Assembly (NCBI GenBank): GCA_946902875.1
Contig: OX336349.1
Coordinates: forward strand, 7,773,891-7,837,890
Source: Nematopogon swammerdamellus
Lineage: Eukaryota; Arthropoda; Insecta; Lepidoptera; Adelidae
Direction: 5' to 3'
Length of the DNA: 64,000 nucleotides
Under the pieces are notes generated by a model. It was not told the DNA's origin. It saw nothing but the letters and a program-made list of their open reading frames with translations, and searched no databases. Position numbers and translations under genes: made by a program. Below are positions 51,901 through 58,059 of the stretch, piece by piece (positions within the stretch are counted from its first letter, which is position 1; the number at the start of each line of letters is the position of its first letter).

Positions 51901-53318
51901 GTTTGAATACAAAGAGAATAGAAAACATTTTTGTAGTAGTATACTGTGATTGCTTTCATGGCATGGTATATTATTTATGATGAATAGTATTCACGGTAGT
52001 ATAAAATTTTAGGTCTAAATGGAGAACATTGACAAGAAAAAAACAAAATTTACTACAAAGTAGCCAAATTGACTGTTGTCAGAACCAGAAAACGCAATTC
52101 AAAATGCCTCCACAAAAAAAATTATCAAAATCCTTTAAAATAGTATTGAATAATCTATATTTAGATCTGTGCAGCAACATACTTCAGACGTTTGAGGCAA
52201 AGCACCGCAGATTTTCTGCTAACGCATATTTCTGCGGCAGAAAGATGGGTTAGGATTAGATGTTTGTTACACTTATTAACACTTCATTTTCTTGGACTTT
52301 TTCACAGATCCAAGCAACCAACAAAACTGTTTCATCGACATATCATCGGTGAAATTGAAATGCAACAAGACAGCCGTGCAGTTACTTGTGCAGCTGAGGA
52401 ATCTTCTAGACGAGGTGCTCGCTTCGAAGGTCGCCTCACCTGACGGTGTCAAGCAGCATGGAGAGTTTGAGGAGAATGTTCTCAAGTATGTTGAATGTTT
52501 GTATTATTTTGACAATATGAAAGCATCCACAATGCATTGTGGGCACTCATTCAATGTCGGAATGTATTATTATATATTATATTAGTTTTTTAGGGTTCCA
52601 TATCCATACGGAAGCCTATTACTAAGCCTACGCCTTCTGTTTGTCTGTCTGTCCGACTATTCGTCCAAGGGCATTCTGTCACGGTTTCAATGCCTGTATG
52701 TATTAATATACAGAATGTTGTAACGGCCACTACATGAAATTTGGGAAATGATTATTGGGATCTATACTAACAAAAAATGTAAGTAACTTTTTTCTGAATT
52801 CCCTTTACAGTTTTCATACAAGTTACAGTTTTCATACAAACTAATTGATTAATTTATTGTAAAAAAGATCTACTGTTCCGCACGAACGTGGGAATGAAAG
52901 CTCGCGGTGAGTGAGGACGGTGGTGTTGGCGGGAGGGGCGGGGGATGTAAGCGGCGCCGGCGGAGCGGCACGCGGCAGCGCAGGCGGCGGGTGCGGAGCG
53001 ACAAAAAAGCGTCAAATTACACTTCACAAAAAACATACATTTCAAAAATTAATGTCTCGAAAACTAGCCAATTTAGAGAAAAACTTCACTTACTTTTTTG
53101 TCTCGGACAAACATGAGGATTGCGCTGGCGAAATTAATGTACTGTCCGTTACAACACCCTGTATATGTTTAGGTATGTAATTAACATTTATATGGTTTCT
53201 GTATGTTTGTTTCAGTGCTGTAATTGAACTAATCACCGCTGAAGACGAGCAAACTAACTACATGGACTATGAAACAGATGAATCTGATAAATCTGACACC
53301 GGACGTTATTGTACTTGA
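30613..53318 (+). CDS. DHX36: DHX36-like DEVH-box helicase, copy A (12 exons, exon 2 disrupted)
   Basis: ATP-dependent nucleic-acid helicase related to DHX36/RHAU, which unwinds G-quadruplexes. Exon 1 carries the RHAU-specific motif ([17 protein letters not shown], compare human LKGREIGLWY). Motif [10 protein letters not shown] is at the end of exon 2; Ia TQPRRIAA in exon 3; II DEVHERD in exon 4; III SAT in exon 5; IV, V ([10 protein letters not shown]) in exon 6; VI QRRGRAGR across exons 6/7; winged-helix/HA2 in exons 7-9; OB-fold in exons 10-12. Exons 3-12 join in perfect phase into 779 codons before TGA. Exon 2 has frameshifts, stops and a transposon, so the normal N-terminus cannot be made. 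Introns carry five LINE segments. It is either a decaying pseudogene or a source of an N-truncated helicase: an in-frame ATG near 33343 would give about 889 aa. Confidence 0.85.
31358..32004. mobile_element. Pogo/Tigger-like element in intron 1 of copy A
   Basis: It starts CAGTAGGACCTCGATTATCC and ends GGATAACGGGGTTTTACACTG, with TA on both sides. The interior includes CGCGAGAGGGCGGAGGGCAC. The same element sits in the same intron position in copy B (59700-60359), so it predates the gene duplication. No transposase is left. Confidence 0.72.
32316..32911. mobile_element. hAT-like MITE inserted in DHX36 copy A exon 2, carrying a 5S-derived SINE
   Basis: The target GACTACCT (32308-32315) is duplicated as GACTACGT (32912-32919); copy B preserves the empty site GACTACCTCCAATTT. 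Ends are AGGGCCGGCCC and the complement AGCGCCGCCCC (9 of 11). An 8-bp duplication and GC-rich CAG-like ends fit hAT. The interior contains a 5S-rRNA-like segment. Confidence 0.72.
32441..32870 (+). mobile_element. 5S rRNA-derived SINE (SINE3-like) inside the hAT-like element
   Basis: Positions 32467-32512 read GTTAAGCACACCTGGGCGCG then ATCAGTACTTGGATGGGTGG and CCGC. These are the internal promoter boxes of a 5S rRNA gene (GTTAAGCA... and CAGTACTTGGATGGGTGACCGC). The downstream body ACCACCGCACTGAATGAAA is shared with 53885-54100, so this is a dispersed family and not a chance match. The 3-prime limit is uncertain (A/T-rich, TTTTATTTTGTCG). Confidence 0.65.
34056..34225 (+). CDS. DHX36: DHX36 copy A exon 3 (motif Ia)
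   Basis: 170 bp from TTTCAAG|GTACCT. It encodes [35 protein letters not shown] and SVGYVVRLE. The frame that fits exon 4 needs the exon to stop at GAAAA|GCAAGT, a GC-type donor with ideal consensus; copy B has the same. Confidence 0.85.
34500..34918. repeat. Repeat-derived stretch in intron 3 of copy A
   Basis: It holds a TTGTA microsatellite near 34505, the inverted counterpart of 27364-27625 (34580-34750) and a LINE trailer with ATTTGTATCAACTCAATAAT (34825-34850). There is no coding. The beginning (34226-34500) is alignable with intron 3 of copy B. Confidence 0.55.
34919..36835 (-). mobile_element. 5-prime-truncated LINE with RNase H domain
   Basis: The minus frame of about 610 codons begins inside the reverse transcriptase ([12 protein letters not shown]), continues through [17 protein letters not shown] and ends with an RNase H domain: [40 protein letters not shown] and [19 protein letters not shown] zinc-finger-like tail ([20 protein letters not shown]) follows. 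It ends in a poly(A) tract (poly(T) on plus) near 34919. RNase H places it in the I/R1/LOA group. No interior stops are seen, so insertion is recent. A related 3-prime piece lies at 40845-41115. Confidence 0.85.
36840..39240 (-). mobile_element. LINE fragment interrupted by a piggyBac-like element
   Basis: Minus-strand reverse transcriptase pieces in order: [20 protein letters not shown] (39085-38980), [20 protein letters not shown] (38905-38840), then after the insertion [13 protein letters not shown] (37788), [19 protein letters not shown], and the C-terminal [20 protein letters not shown] (37080). It has several frame breaks. It is flanked at its 3-prime side by the RNase H LINE. It is the same family as 24395-25100. 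Confidence 0.8.
37812..38810. mobile_element. piggyBac-like nonautonomous element
   Basis: It is flanked by TTAA on both sides (37808-37811, 38811-38814). Inverted ends are CCCTGCAGCGGTCGC and GCGACCGCTGCAGGG (with an extra GT before the right end). CCCT ends with a TTAA target fit piggyBac. At 999 bp it has no transposase frame. It splits the reverse transcriptase of the surrounding LINE exactly. Near both ends short hairpins of type GCGGAA...TTCCGC recur. Confidence 0.85.
39279..39441 (+). CDS. DHX36: DHX36 copy A exon 4 (DEVH box)
   Basis: 163 bp from AATGCAG|A to AAGCAG|GTACCT. It encodes [20 protein letters not shown], then [20 protein letters not shown] and [12 protein letters not shown] is motif II (Walker B). 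All residues agree with copy B exon 4. Confidence 0.92.
39442..40165 (+). other. Intron 4 of DHX36 copy A
   Basis: 724 bp, no recognisable domain. Fragments at 39560-39900 look repeat-derived on composition but I cannot name a family. Confidence 0.4.
40166..40427 (+). CDS. DHX36: DHX36 copy A exon 5 (motif III SAT)
   Basis: 262 bp from CTACCAG|GTG to GTTG|GTAAGC, phase 0 in and phase 1 out. It encodes [20 protein letters not shown], then [18 protein letters not shown] and TDIYLEDIL, as in the DHX36 family, followed by a variable loop ([19 protein letters not shown]). Confidence 0.92.
40845..41115 (+). pseudogene. 3-prime fragment of the RNase H LINE family
   Basis: The plus frame reads [20 protein letters not shown] then [10 protein letters not shown], matching [10 protein letters not shown] and [10 protein letters not shown] of the element at 34919-36835. 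The GGGCTGGCATAGCC...GGCTAAAGCCCTA trailer is shared. It is truncated at its 5-prime side. Confidence 0.8.
41130..41830. other. Repeat-rich part of intron 5, copy A
   Basis: It contains segments such as ACCCGACTGAGCGAAGCAAA and AAAACCCGACTGCG that are common in lepidopteran dispersed repeats. I see no protein motif and no clear element ends. Confidence 0.35.
41835..42394 (+). mobile_element. Internally deleted mariner-like element
   Basis: The inverted ends are ACAAGGTGGGCCAA and TTGGCCCACCTTGT. The single frame at 41966-42235 joins a transposase N-terminus ([14 protein letters not shown]) to its C-terminal catalytic end ([20 protein letters not shown], then [18 protein letters not shown]), so the middle with the first catalytic aspartates is gone. 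SPDLTxPDxFLWGYLK is the third-catalytic-residue block of mariner-type transposases. A TA target duplication is not evident at the ends I chose. Confidence 0.75.
42555..42705. repeat. Solo arm of the foldback-like family
   Basis: GGCCTCGCCCTTAGTTACTT, ACTTTCATCGAGAAGGTTTA and GACGCGAGCGAAGTCGCGGC correspond to the right arm and right end of the element at 4140-5451. Confidence 0.65.
42914..43376 (+). CDS. DHX36: DHX36 copy A exon 6 (motifs IV and V)
   Basis: 463 bp from TTTGCAG|GT to CAGAG|GTGGGT. It encodes [64 protein letters not shown] and the start of motif VI (ANLRQR). Near-identity with human DHX36 around [20 protein letters not shown] supports the assignment. Confidence 0.95.
43862..47503 (-). 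CDS. LINE ORF2: endonuclease, reverse transcriptase, RNase H
   Basis: 1213 aa. The AP endonuclease spans residues 1-230 ([54 protein letters not shown]). The reverse transcriptase spans about 450-800 ([58 protein letters not shown]). RNase H is at about 980-1110 ([51 protein letters not shown]). A Cys-rich tail ([20 protein letters not shown]) ends it. All catalytic motifs are present. EN-RT-RNH order is that of I, LOA and related clades; the QANLQHS start favours LOA-like. Retrotransposition proceeds by nicking target DNA and priming reverse transcription there. Confidence 0.93.
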   Translation of the reverse strand: MASKPHTSNRTQVIQANLQHSQVATATLRRQLETSTRTIALIQEPWIRSGKVCGLGSLGGTIFQNVNDSGQGPRTCIYVPNCIKAEMITQFCSRDLTSIRVRGETKTEVPQVVVASAYLPIDTAAPTQELVDLVAFCEEGKQQIIVAADTNAHHTIWGSSTTNKRGEDFSDFLFCTTLNILNTGTEPTFVTSRCQTVIDVTLASNETAEHICGWHVSEDASCSDHRWICFDLHVSFQGPAPRRFPRKTDKAKFLGGVRDRIGNGEAPGPIETTDDIELWVNTITSTLIENYHLSCPLRECSSTTGKSKSWWSPKLEQLKRKVRKLFNRARNTRTDTDWGLYKAAQSEYNKDIRAHKRRSWRGFCEGIKRTSEAARIKKLLSNDRRGTLGNLKKSDGTYTQDDSETCEVLLETHFPGLYLSQDAEWGDPEHNAPIASEWTSAERIVTDNKVRWAVNSFQTFKAAGLDEIFPGLMQWTIDITTPILVDIFRACLAHKYVPRPWREVKVVFLPKPGKDDYTLAKSYRPISLTSFLLKTLERLCDREIRDITIVRNPLHANQHAYTPGKSTESALHCVVSKIESAISNKNSTLGTFIDIEGAFDKTTFISIRAALARFEVDPTITDWIDNMLKLRAVQFTINNTTRGVVARGCPQGGVLSPLLWNLVVDDLIRQLNESGYYTIGYADDLAILINGLFEGTLCNMTQGALRIVEKWCKDYSLNVNPGKTEMVLFTNRRRLGAMQLPRLFNTQLTLSPEVKYLGVILDSKLNWSKHLEHKLKKASISFWQCQRLMGKSWGLRPKISLWLYTAVIRPTVTYGAVVWWPRTKLSTGVEKLQRLQRLACVATTGCMRTTPTTAMEVILSLVPLDLYVQQEAASAAVRLRTLGLWHNNATLPHTKLLQKVTAEIPLLAACCDRIPKLYVFERSYTINLAGEAKDQSEELRIYTDGSKTKTGTGAAAHSLDLNINRYIYLGQHNSIFQAECVGIIEAATIVAQRNMEGQSIKILSDSASVLAALNGSIMSSGLIRQCHLALETIATRNKVTLQWIKGHSGSRGNDAADELAKRGSSSKPEGPEPLVPLPHNQLKSWIHKRTYRLHIDRWAAGSDCRQARDAMAKPDLRLAKTLLRVHRSKLRIVIGMLTGHCTLNRHLYVIGVTDSPLCRACLQADETPTHVLLECEELADIRAKELGGPTTLREACQDPRRVCRLLEELGWLD
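47509..48960 (-). CDS. LINE ORF1 (nucleic-acid-binding protein)
   Basis: 483 aa from the Met of [15 protein letters not shown]. The frame is open further upstream to about 49188 but that part looks like leader sequence. The N-third is Lys/Arg- and Ala-rich ([20 protein letters not shown]) and the middle has Gly/Pro-rich linkers. The C-terminal half ([53 protein letters not shown]) resembles a domain of unknown function found in insect LINE ORF1 proteins. It lacks a CCHC knuckle. It ends five bases before ORF2, suggesting translation by termination-reinitiation. Confidence 0.85.
   Translation of the reverse strand: MSEANSKQSQNQNKNKNKKMSETAETSAVVPANTSGAMPVPPVAAASAFNMGRLAAAIATEQAGPDTWAETARLRKKKPASAKRRQRLKKQEALKRGRLELRRQESAGQAVSAASATGSALPPTPQNTQLSLALGLKYGREGHTTPIGRGGGRPLPVAPGTSTGGFTTPYKRNRTDEDPSPRGGSKRQRDGAGQPRQVSYAETLNSHLRVAVTTAPFAEFTPVQAELVKKTLENKSFLASITPNAEGLHFRGMPFVGDGVLKLNCEDDRTLRWLQRTVEETESLWEGCKLQVCRQDQIPRLVRAALFVPDYEGGMTELQLALQNQNAWYCMRSWELTFHERRGDPPGIFLCFGIPLREVQKVLVRNRTVFYKLGTIYIRFFDGGKLSDQPPKSMMDYLPKGKSTEQTDTDTTMTKWEATTAGETMAEDALLNSPAQTPDPAAEEVLHPDEHTIPVQGSDTDDTMVEEDAVGTHQKTGGGGKGP
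49777..50007 (+). CDS. DHX36: DHX36 copy A exon 7 (motif VI, winged helix)
   Basis: 231 bp from ACGCACAG|A to AAGAG|GTTCGG. Together with exon 6 it spells [20 protein letters not shown]. It continues [17 protein letters not shown] and [10 protein letters not shown]. The GC-rich exon is only 79 bp beyond the LINE target duplication. Confidence 0.92.
50248..50426 (+). CDS. DHX36: DHX36 copy A exon 8 (HA2 domain)
   Basis: 179 bp from TTCTACAG|G to ATTG|GTGAGA. It encodes [40 protein letters not shown] and [12 protein letters not shown], the HA2 signature of DEAH helicases (LTPLGxxLAxLPVxP). Confidence 0.93.
50427..50886 (+). other. Intron 8 of DHX36 copy A
   Basis: 460 bp, AT-rich, with no recognisable element or frame. 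Confidence 0.5.
50887..51208 (+). CDS. DHX36: DHX36 copy A exon 9 (ratchet / HA2 end)
   Basis: 322 bp from ACTTCAG|GA to GTCAA|GTAAGT. It encodes [52 protein letters not shown] and [12 protein letters not shown], closely following DHX36 (CWEYFLSSNTLQMLHNMKGQFAEHL). Confidence 0.93.
51453..51721 (+). CDS. DHX36: DHX36 copy A exon 10 (OB-fold)
   Basis: 269 bp from TTTTCAG|A to GGAAG|GTAATT. It encodes [47 protein letters not shown] and [10 protein letters not shown]. HPxS and LxFFG are the OB_NTP-binding fold landmarks. Confidence 0.92.
51722..52307 (+). other. Intron 10 of DHX36 copy A
   Basis: 586 bp, AT-rich, no recognisable repeat family or protein motif. Confidence 0.5.
52308..52485 (+). 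CDS. DHX36: DHX36 copy A exon 11
   Basis: 178 bp from TTCACAG|AT to CTCAA|GTATGT. It encodes [40 protein letters not shown] and EFEENVL, the C-terminal helix region that follows the OB-fold (compare AHLVKELRKELDILLQEKI in human). Confidence 0.9.
52588..53215. other. Intron 11 with lepidopteran repeat and GC-rich patch
   Basis: 52588-52690 carries the GGTTCCATATCC plus TCTGTCTGTCC repeat. A GC-rich block at 52905-53000 (GGCGGGAGGGGCGGGGGATG) stands out against AT-rich flanks and resembles a transposon interior; ends are not determined. Confidence 0.45.
53216..53318 (+). CDS. DHX36: DHX36 copy A exon 12 (C-terminus)
   Basis: 103 bp from TGTTTCAG|T to the TGA at 53316-53318. It encodes [20 protein letters not shown] followed by an acidic tail ending TGRYCT. 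The AVIELI start aligns with the last helix of DHX36. Confidence 0.9.
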
Positions 53319-53619
53319 TTATGACTTGAGCTGAATGCAGGCAGTTTAGCTAGTACACTCTATACTGCCTATATTGATTTGACAACAGTGATGGGTCATC
53401 TCCGGAACCCTTTCCAGACATGTCATATTTGATTTGAAGTATTCTGAAAAAGGTCCGGAAAGGTTTCCGTTTTTTGTAAGCGTATTGGAAGCATATTTTA
53501 TGTAGATTTTCTCAGGTTCGTTTCTAATTTCAATTTACTCTGTGTTTCGCAGAAAAAGTGATGAAATAAGTAGTATCTGTGGGCCTAGAGGTTAATGAGT
53601 GGATGGATGAGAAGAGCGG

Positions 53620-53690
53620 AAGACCGCGTGTGGTAGCGTGCCTTGGGAGAGGCCTATGTCCAGCAGTGGACCGATACAGGCTGATGATGA
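53620..53690 (-). repeat. CCACTGCTGGACATAGGC repeat, minus orientation
   Basis: GCCTTGGGAGAGGCCTATGT then CCAGCAGTGGACCGATACAG and TGATGATGA. It is the complement of the block at 8160-8245. Confidence 0.7.
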
Positions 53691-53884
53691 GAGGTTAATC
53701 AAAATCTAAGCCCAGATTTTAGATAGACTCTTAACAATCTTTGTTTCTTGAGTGCTCTCGCACTTGCAAAGTATGTGTTATAACTACGTCAAATGAAAGT
53801 GTATGTTGTGTACAATATTTCATTCTATGACCGCTAAGTCATAATCAGTAACCGAACCGGGATTATATAAAATGTTATAACAAC

Positions 53885-54100
53885 TTACAAGGTGGTAGGA
53901 TTTAACCCGTCTGTTTTGTTTGTTGCTACCACCGCACTGAATGAAATGGCTATGTAATAGTTTGTGTTTCCGCCCTGTTCAGCACGATTAGAGCACTGAC
54001 ATGGCACCCAGTTCACCAAGGTTTTATGGGCTGACATCACGGATGTTGTAGGTGATGTACCCAACCGTGTCTGTTTCAAAAACAAACAAAAAAACAAATT
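53885..54100 (+). mobile_element. SINE-like repeat copy
   Basis: It shares ACCACCGCACTGAATGAAAT and GGCTATGTAA with the body of the 5S-derived SINE at 32613-32670, and its 3-prime half (CACCAAGGTTTTATGGGCTG, ATCACGGATGTTGTAGGTGA) with 15790-15878. It ends in an A/C-rich tail (CAAAAACAAACAAAAAAAC). No 5S-like head is visible, so the copy is 5-prime truncated or uses another head. Confidence 0.62.
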
Positions 54101-54289
54101 GCTCATTGTAAGCTTCCAAATTTGGAAGGGTTTTCGGAAAGGTTTCCAATAAACTTCCGAGTAAGATATGCTTCCATTTGGAAGTGGAAAGAGTCCCATC
54201 TCTATTTGACAGTTTTCATTGGATAATATTATGTGCATATTCTACCCCAAAGATAGCCAGGAGTGGATAGATGAGATGAATGGAATATC

Positions 54290-54345
54290 GCATGTGGTGG
54301 TGTGCCTTGGGAGAAGCCTATGTCCAGCAGTGGACCGATACGGGC
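54290..54345 (-). repeat. CCACTGCTGGACATAGGC repeat, minus orientation
   Basis: TGCCTTGGGAGAAGCCTATG then TCCAGCAGTGGACCGATACG, the complement of the repeat at 8160-8245. Confidence 0.68.
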
Positions 54346-54829
54346 TGCCCCTGTACCGGCGTAACAAACTCGCCGATGTGAGAATGAGAAACGATCTAAC
54401 TGAACCAATCAGATGGCGTTCGGTAAGGCATCCAGCCCGGCTATTGGTTAAAATATTCGAGTATTTGTGTAAGTTAGGGAGTGAGTTTATGCCGGTAGAC
54501 TCCCTGATTATGATGATATTCTACCCTGCGTCATGTTACATTCCCATCGTGAAGTTAATCTTAGTAGTGAATTTTAGTTGCATTGTCCACAGTAGTGTAC
54601 AGAAGAGTGACACAGCAATAATATGGTTATACTGATCTTAAAAAGGTGTTGTAAACCTAAAAAAAAAAATTGTCGAGGCTAAATAAATGTTCTTATCTAT
54701 GTGGAAAAGTTGTTTAAATATTATTAACAACCTAAACCTGACTACTAACCCTCCAAAGAGAGATGACATCAGACAAAGACAATCTTACATTATCTTATTA
54801 AAAATAAATTAGACAACAACCTCTTTGTC

Positions 54830-54960
54830 CGCCTTGTAGCTGGCATGGCGCCTCTCTGAGCGTGGTTTCGCGAGGAGTGGGGTTATTGGCTGTGTGTTGA
54901 TCGTTCTTTGAACTTTTGGGCACAGCCACCCGTGCCGGTAGTCTATAAAAAAAAAAAAAA
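54830..54960 (+). mobile_element. 3-prime end of a LINE (same family as 58060-59035)
   Basis: GGCATGGCGCCTCTCTGAGC, TGGTTTCGCGAGGAGTGGGG and CACAGCCACCC lead to a poly(A) tail. The same order occurs at 58925-59035. It is strongly 5-prime truncated. Confidence 0.75.
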
Positions 54961-55369
54961 ATCTATACAAAGATAGTTTTTATCGATACCTATAAAATTA
55001 TAAGGATGATTATGATTAATCCACGTTGAAAGAATGGATGACAGAGGAACTAGATTAATTATAGAACTGTGAGTGAAAGGCTAGTCGCCCAGCTGTGGAG
55101 CCATGTATTATTTAGTACCTAGCGTGAATATGTAGTAATAGATCCTTAATGGGCCTTCCCTTATTTTTTTACTTTTTGATTTTTTAATTATTTGTTTTCA
55201 TATTTGCCATACTAACACATATTTTGTGAAAATTGAAACCAGCAAGCTATTATCACAGATTACTTAATAGCTTTAATAGCCTACTGTTTCACGTCGCCAA
55301 TCGCTGCGTGCGAAAATGTACCTTAACGATCGAGTGTAAAGTGGTTATTGCTTTACAGCTGCGCGCAGT

Positions 55370-55660
55370 AGTCTTGTTATGCTTAGCATTAACAAAATTA
55401 ATTCGTAATGAATACCCCTTTAGCATTTAGCACTGCTAAGCGCCCTGATGAATAAAAATTAATGCTAAATGCTAGGCAATAATCACATTTCATTTTAGTT
55501 AGCATTGCTGTTTCGTTCGTAAAACTTAGTCGGTTTGTTTGTTTTGGAACGCACAAAGCAATTAAGTATGTGCTATTTATCTGTGGTACATACTGCTAAG
55601 TGCTAAATGCTATATAGCTGTCTGCGCTCCGCTGCTAGCTAGCCAGCTAGCATCTAAACG
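55370..55660. repeat. Short repeats of GCTAAATGCTA / AGCATTTAGCA
   Basis: Several direct and inverted copies of TTAGCATTTAGCACTGCTAA-like words, plus a CTAGCTAGCCAGCTAG palindrome near 55635. This may be a decayed fold-back element; ends are not clear. Confidence 0.4.
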
Positions 55661-55703
55661 CGAATGCGATGCGATCATGCGAGTGAGGGATCGGAATTAT
55701 CAT

Positions 55704-56320
55704 GTCACGTGATAATTTGTTTTGGTCATATCTCGAGATCCACTGGACTTAGACCCATCGTGTTGGTACTCAAACTGAACGTCTCGATGAGATCTACCCA
55801 TCTGTCACGTGATCATTTGTTTTGGTCATATCTCGAAAACCACTGGAGCTAAACCCATCGTGTTGGTACTCAAACTTCAGGTCTCGGTGAGATCTATCAC
55901 ATGAACTTTTGTTTTGGTCATAACTCGAGAACCACTGGTGCTAGACCCATCGTGTTGGTACTAAAATTTCAGGTCTTGGTGAGATCTATCCATCTGTCAC
56001 ATGAACTTTTGTTTTGGTCATAACTCGTGAACCACTGGTCTTAGACCCATCGTGTTGGTACTCAAACTTCAGGTCTCGGTGAGATCTATCCATCTGTCAC
56101 ATGAACTTTTGTTTTGGTCATAACTCGAGAACCACTGGTGCTAGACCCATCGTGTTGGTACTCAAACTTCAGGTCTCGGTGAGGTCTATCCATGTGTCAC
56201 ATGAAATTTTGTTTTGGTCATAACTCGAGAACCACTGGTGCTAGACCCATCGTGTTGGTACTCAAACTTCAGTTCTCGGTGAGATCTATCCATCTGTCAC
56301 ATGAACTTTTGTTTTGGTTT
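55704..56320 (+). repeat. 100-bp satellite array, six units
   Basis: The word GTTTTGGTCATA recurs at 55719, 55819, 55911, 56011, 56111 and 56211, with a variant at 56311. Spacing is 100 bp except one 92-bp unit lacking CATCTGTC. Each unit contains AACCACTGGTGCTAGACCCA and TCGTGTTGGTACTCAAACTT. The first two units have CACGTGAT where later ones have CACATGAA. Confidence 0.93.
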
Positions 56321-56350
56321 ATTCACACGCTTGAGTTAATTCGCACTTCA

Positions 56351-56932
56351 TATAACCGGTGTTGCAGTTGCCCCCGTAATATTTTTAACTGACATAAGGG
56401 GGTTATTCTATATGTGAAACATAAACAAATTCTGTGGCGAAAAAAAAAATTTTTATACAAAAAACAATTTTTTTTTCCATACAAATTTTAAATGCCTATT
56501 CTCAAAATGTATGGAGAAAAAAAAATTTTTTTCTTCAAATTAAAAAGTCGTACAACAAAATTTGTTCTATTTTGCGTACAGAATCACCCCCTTTCGGGTT
56601 TTACGGTTGGGGTTGCAACATCGTGTATAAGACATTCATTGTGTGTGTTCATTCCATCATGAACTGTTGAGCGATATTTTTCGCATTCGCATTTAGCATT
56701 TAACGTTAGCATGTTTTGAAAAAAAAAATTTTTTTTCTCCATACATTTTGAGAATCGGTATTTCAAATTTGTGTGGAAAAAATAATTTTGTTTTGTTTAA
56801 AAAATATTTTTTCGCCACAGAAGTTCTTTAGGTTCACATATAGAATAAACCCCTAGTTGGTTGGTTTTTTTTGTGTTAAACCCCTTATGTCAGTTAAAAA
56901 TATTACGGGGGCAACCTGCAACACCGTGTATA
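56351..56932. mobile_element. MITE with CGGTGTTGCAG ends
   Basis: The left end CCGGTGTTGCAGTTGCCCCC then GTAATATTTTTAACTGACAT is mirrored at the right end (ATGTCAGTTAAAAATATTAC, GGGGGCAACCTGCAACACCG). The arms continue through TTATTCTATATGTGAA and TGTGGCGAAAAA. It lies next to the 100-bp satellite. Confidence 0.78.
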
Positions 56933-57199
56933 CAAAAACTAAACTGGTTCAAGACAAGGATGACATAATCTGCTAGGACAACAAATGGATGAAGATTAAA
57001 AAATGATGAGTAAACTGCATGATTAATATTTTCTAAAGTTTTCGTAAATTATAAAATTAAATGGATACGGCAATTTTCTCAATTTTCCCTCGAAATACGG
57101 TAATTTGGTTCACCTGTACGGCAATCCATCATTTGAACTCTGGCAACACTGTTGCAGCGCGCCCGTGCTAGCTGCTGTAACTAAAAGGTGCCGTCAGTT

Positions 57200-57860
57200 C
57201 TTGCTTCACTTTTTCTTCAGGCCCGTTCAAATTTATCACTTTGGAGGTACAACCCGGATGAATCATCCAAAAAAAAAAAAAAAAAGTGTAAATTGAGTTT
57301 CAATGCGAGTTCAACCAGAGTGAACATCCAAGTTGAACGATGAACGAAGTAGACCCTCTTCCTACTTTTGTTGAAAGCAATCTTCATCGAACGGATGATT
57401 CAACGATAGTGACAGTGAGGGGCAAGTCTAAACAGACCAGCCTCATTTTAGTGAATGCGCAGGACAACTAACTGTTGAAACTTGAAAAAAAATCTTTCAA
57501 GTGGCAAGATAAACACATGCCAATATTTTTAGTGTTCTACCATCGATAAGAGTGTTTGTGGAACACAAAGTGTTAGGAATACTCAAAAAGTATCGAAAGG
57601 GGGAAACCTAAAAACTTTGTTTTTTTTTTAATAATTTTATTACATTCATCTAACAATCCTTGACAAATTATATGTATTCCAGCACGCACGAATTCATTAC
57701 GAACCCGCGACATTTTTACTACAGAATGGATGTTCATCCACAATGAAAATTGAACATGTGTAAACAAACAAACGTTCAATGTTCATCTTCACTTTGGATG
57801 ATTCACTATGGATGTACATCCATAGTGACATAGTGTAAACGGCGCTTAAGTTATCCCACC
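57200..57860. repeat. Possible decayed inverted-repeat element
   Basis: The left end GGATGAATCATCC near 57255 and the right end GGATGATTCACTATGG near 57796 are roughly complementary over about 45 bp. GTTCATCC/GATGAACA words recur between them. No coding. The assignment is weak. Confidence 0.35.
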
Positions 57861-58059
57861 ATTCTTTCCTACATCGTGACGTGATGTTTATAACGTTCAC
57901 AGTTATTTTACCTCTGACATGTGTCACTTTATTCTCCCGCTAGGTTGGGATTGCATGCTAATCATGAAAAATGTTACCTGCTAGTGCTATTTATTTATTT
58001 CCCTAGTAGTGGAAAATTAAATTATATACCTATACGTAATGTGCCTCTTTATTAGGGTC

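Larger units (their letters stand above)
53319..54830. other. 3-prime flank of DHX36 copy A with dispersed repeats
   Basis: Apart from the repeats listed separately, there are several GGTTTCC/GGAAACC-rich inverted bits (TTTCCAGACATG, GGAAAGGTTTCC, GGAAGGGTTTTCGG) between 53400 and 54190 that look like one decayed element around the SINE copy. There is no gene. Confidence 0.4.

Noticed and set aside
30613..53318. Retrocopy (processed pseudogene) explanation for one DHX36 copy
   Set aside because: Both copies keep introns at the same places with alignable intron sequence, so the duplication was at the DNA level.
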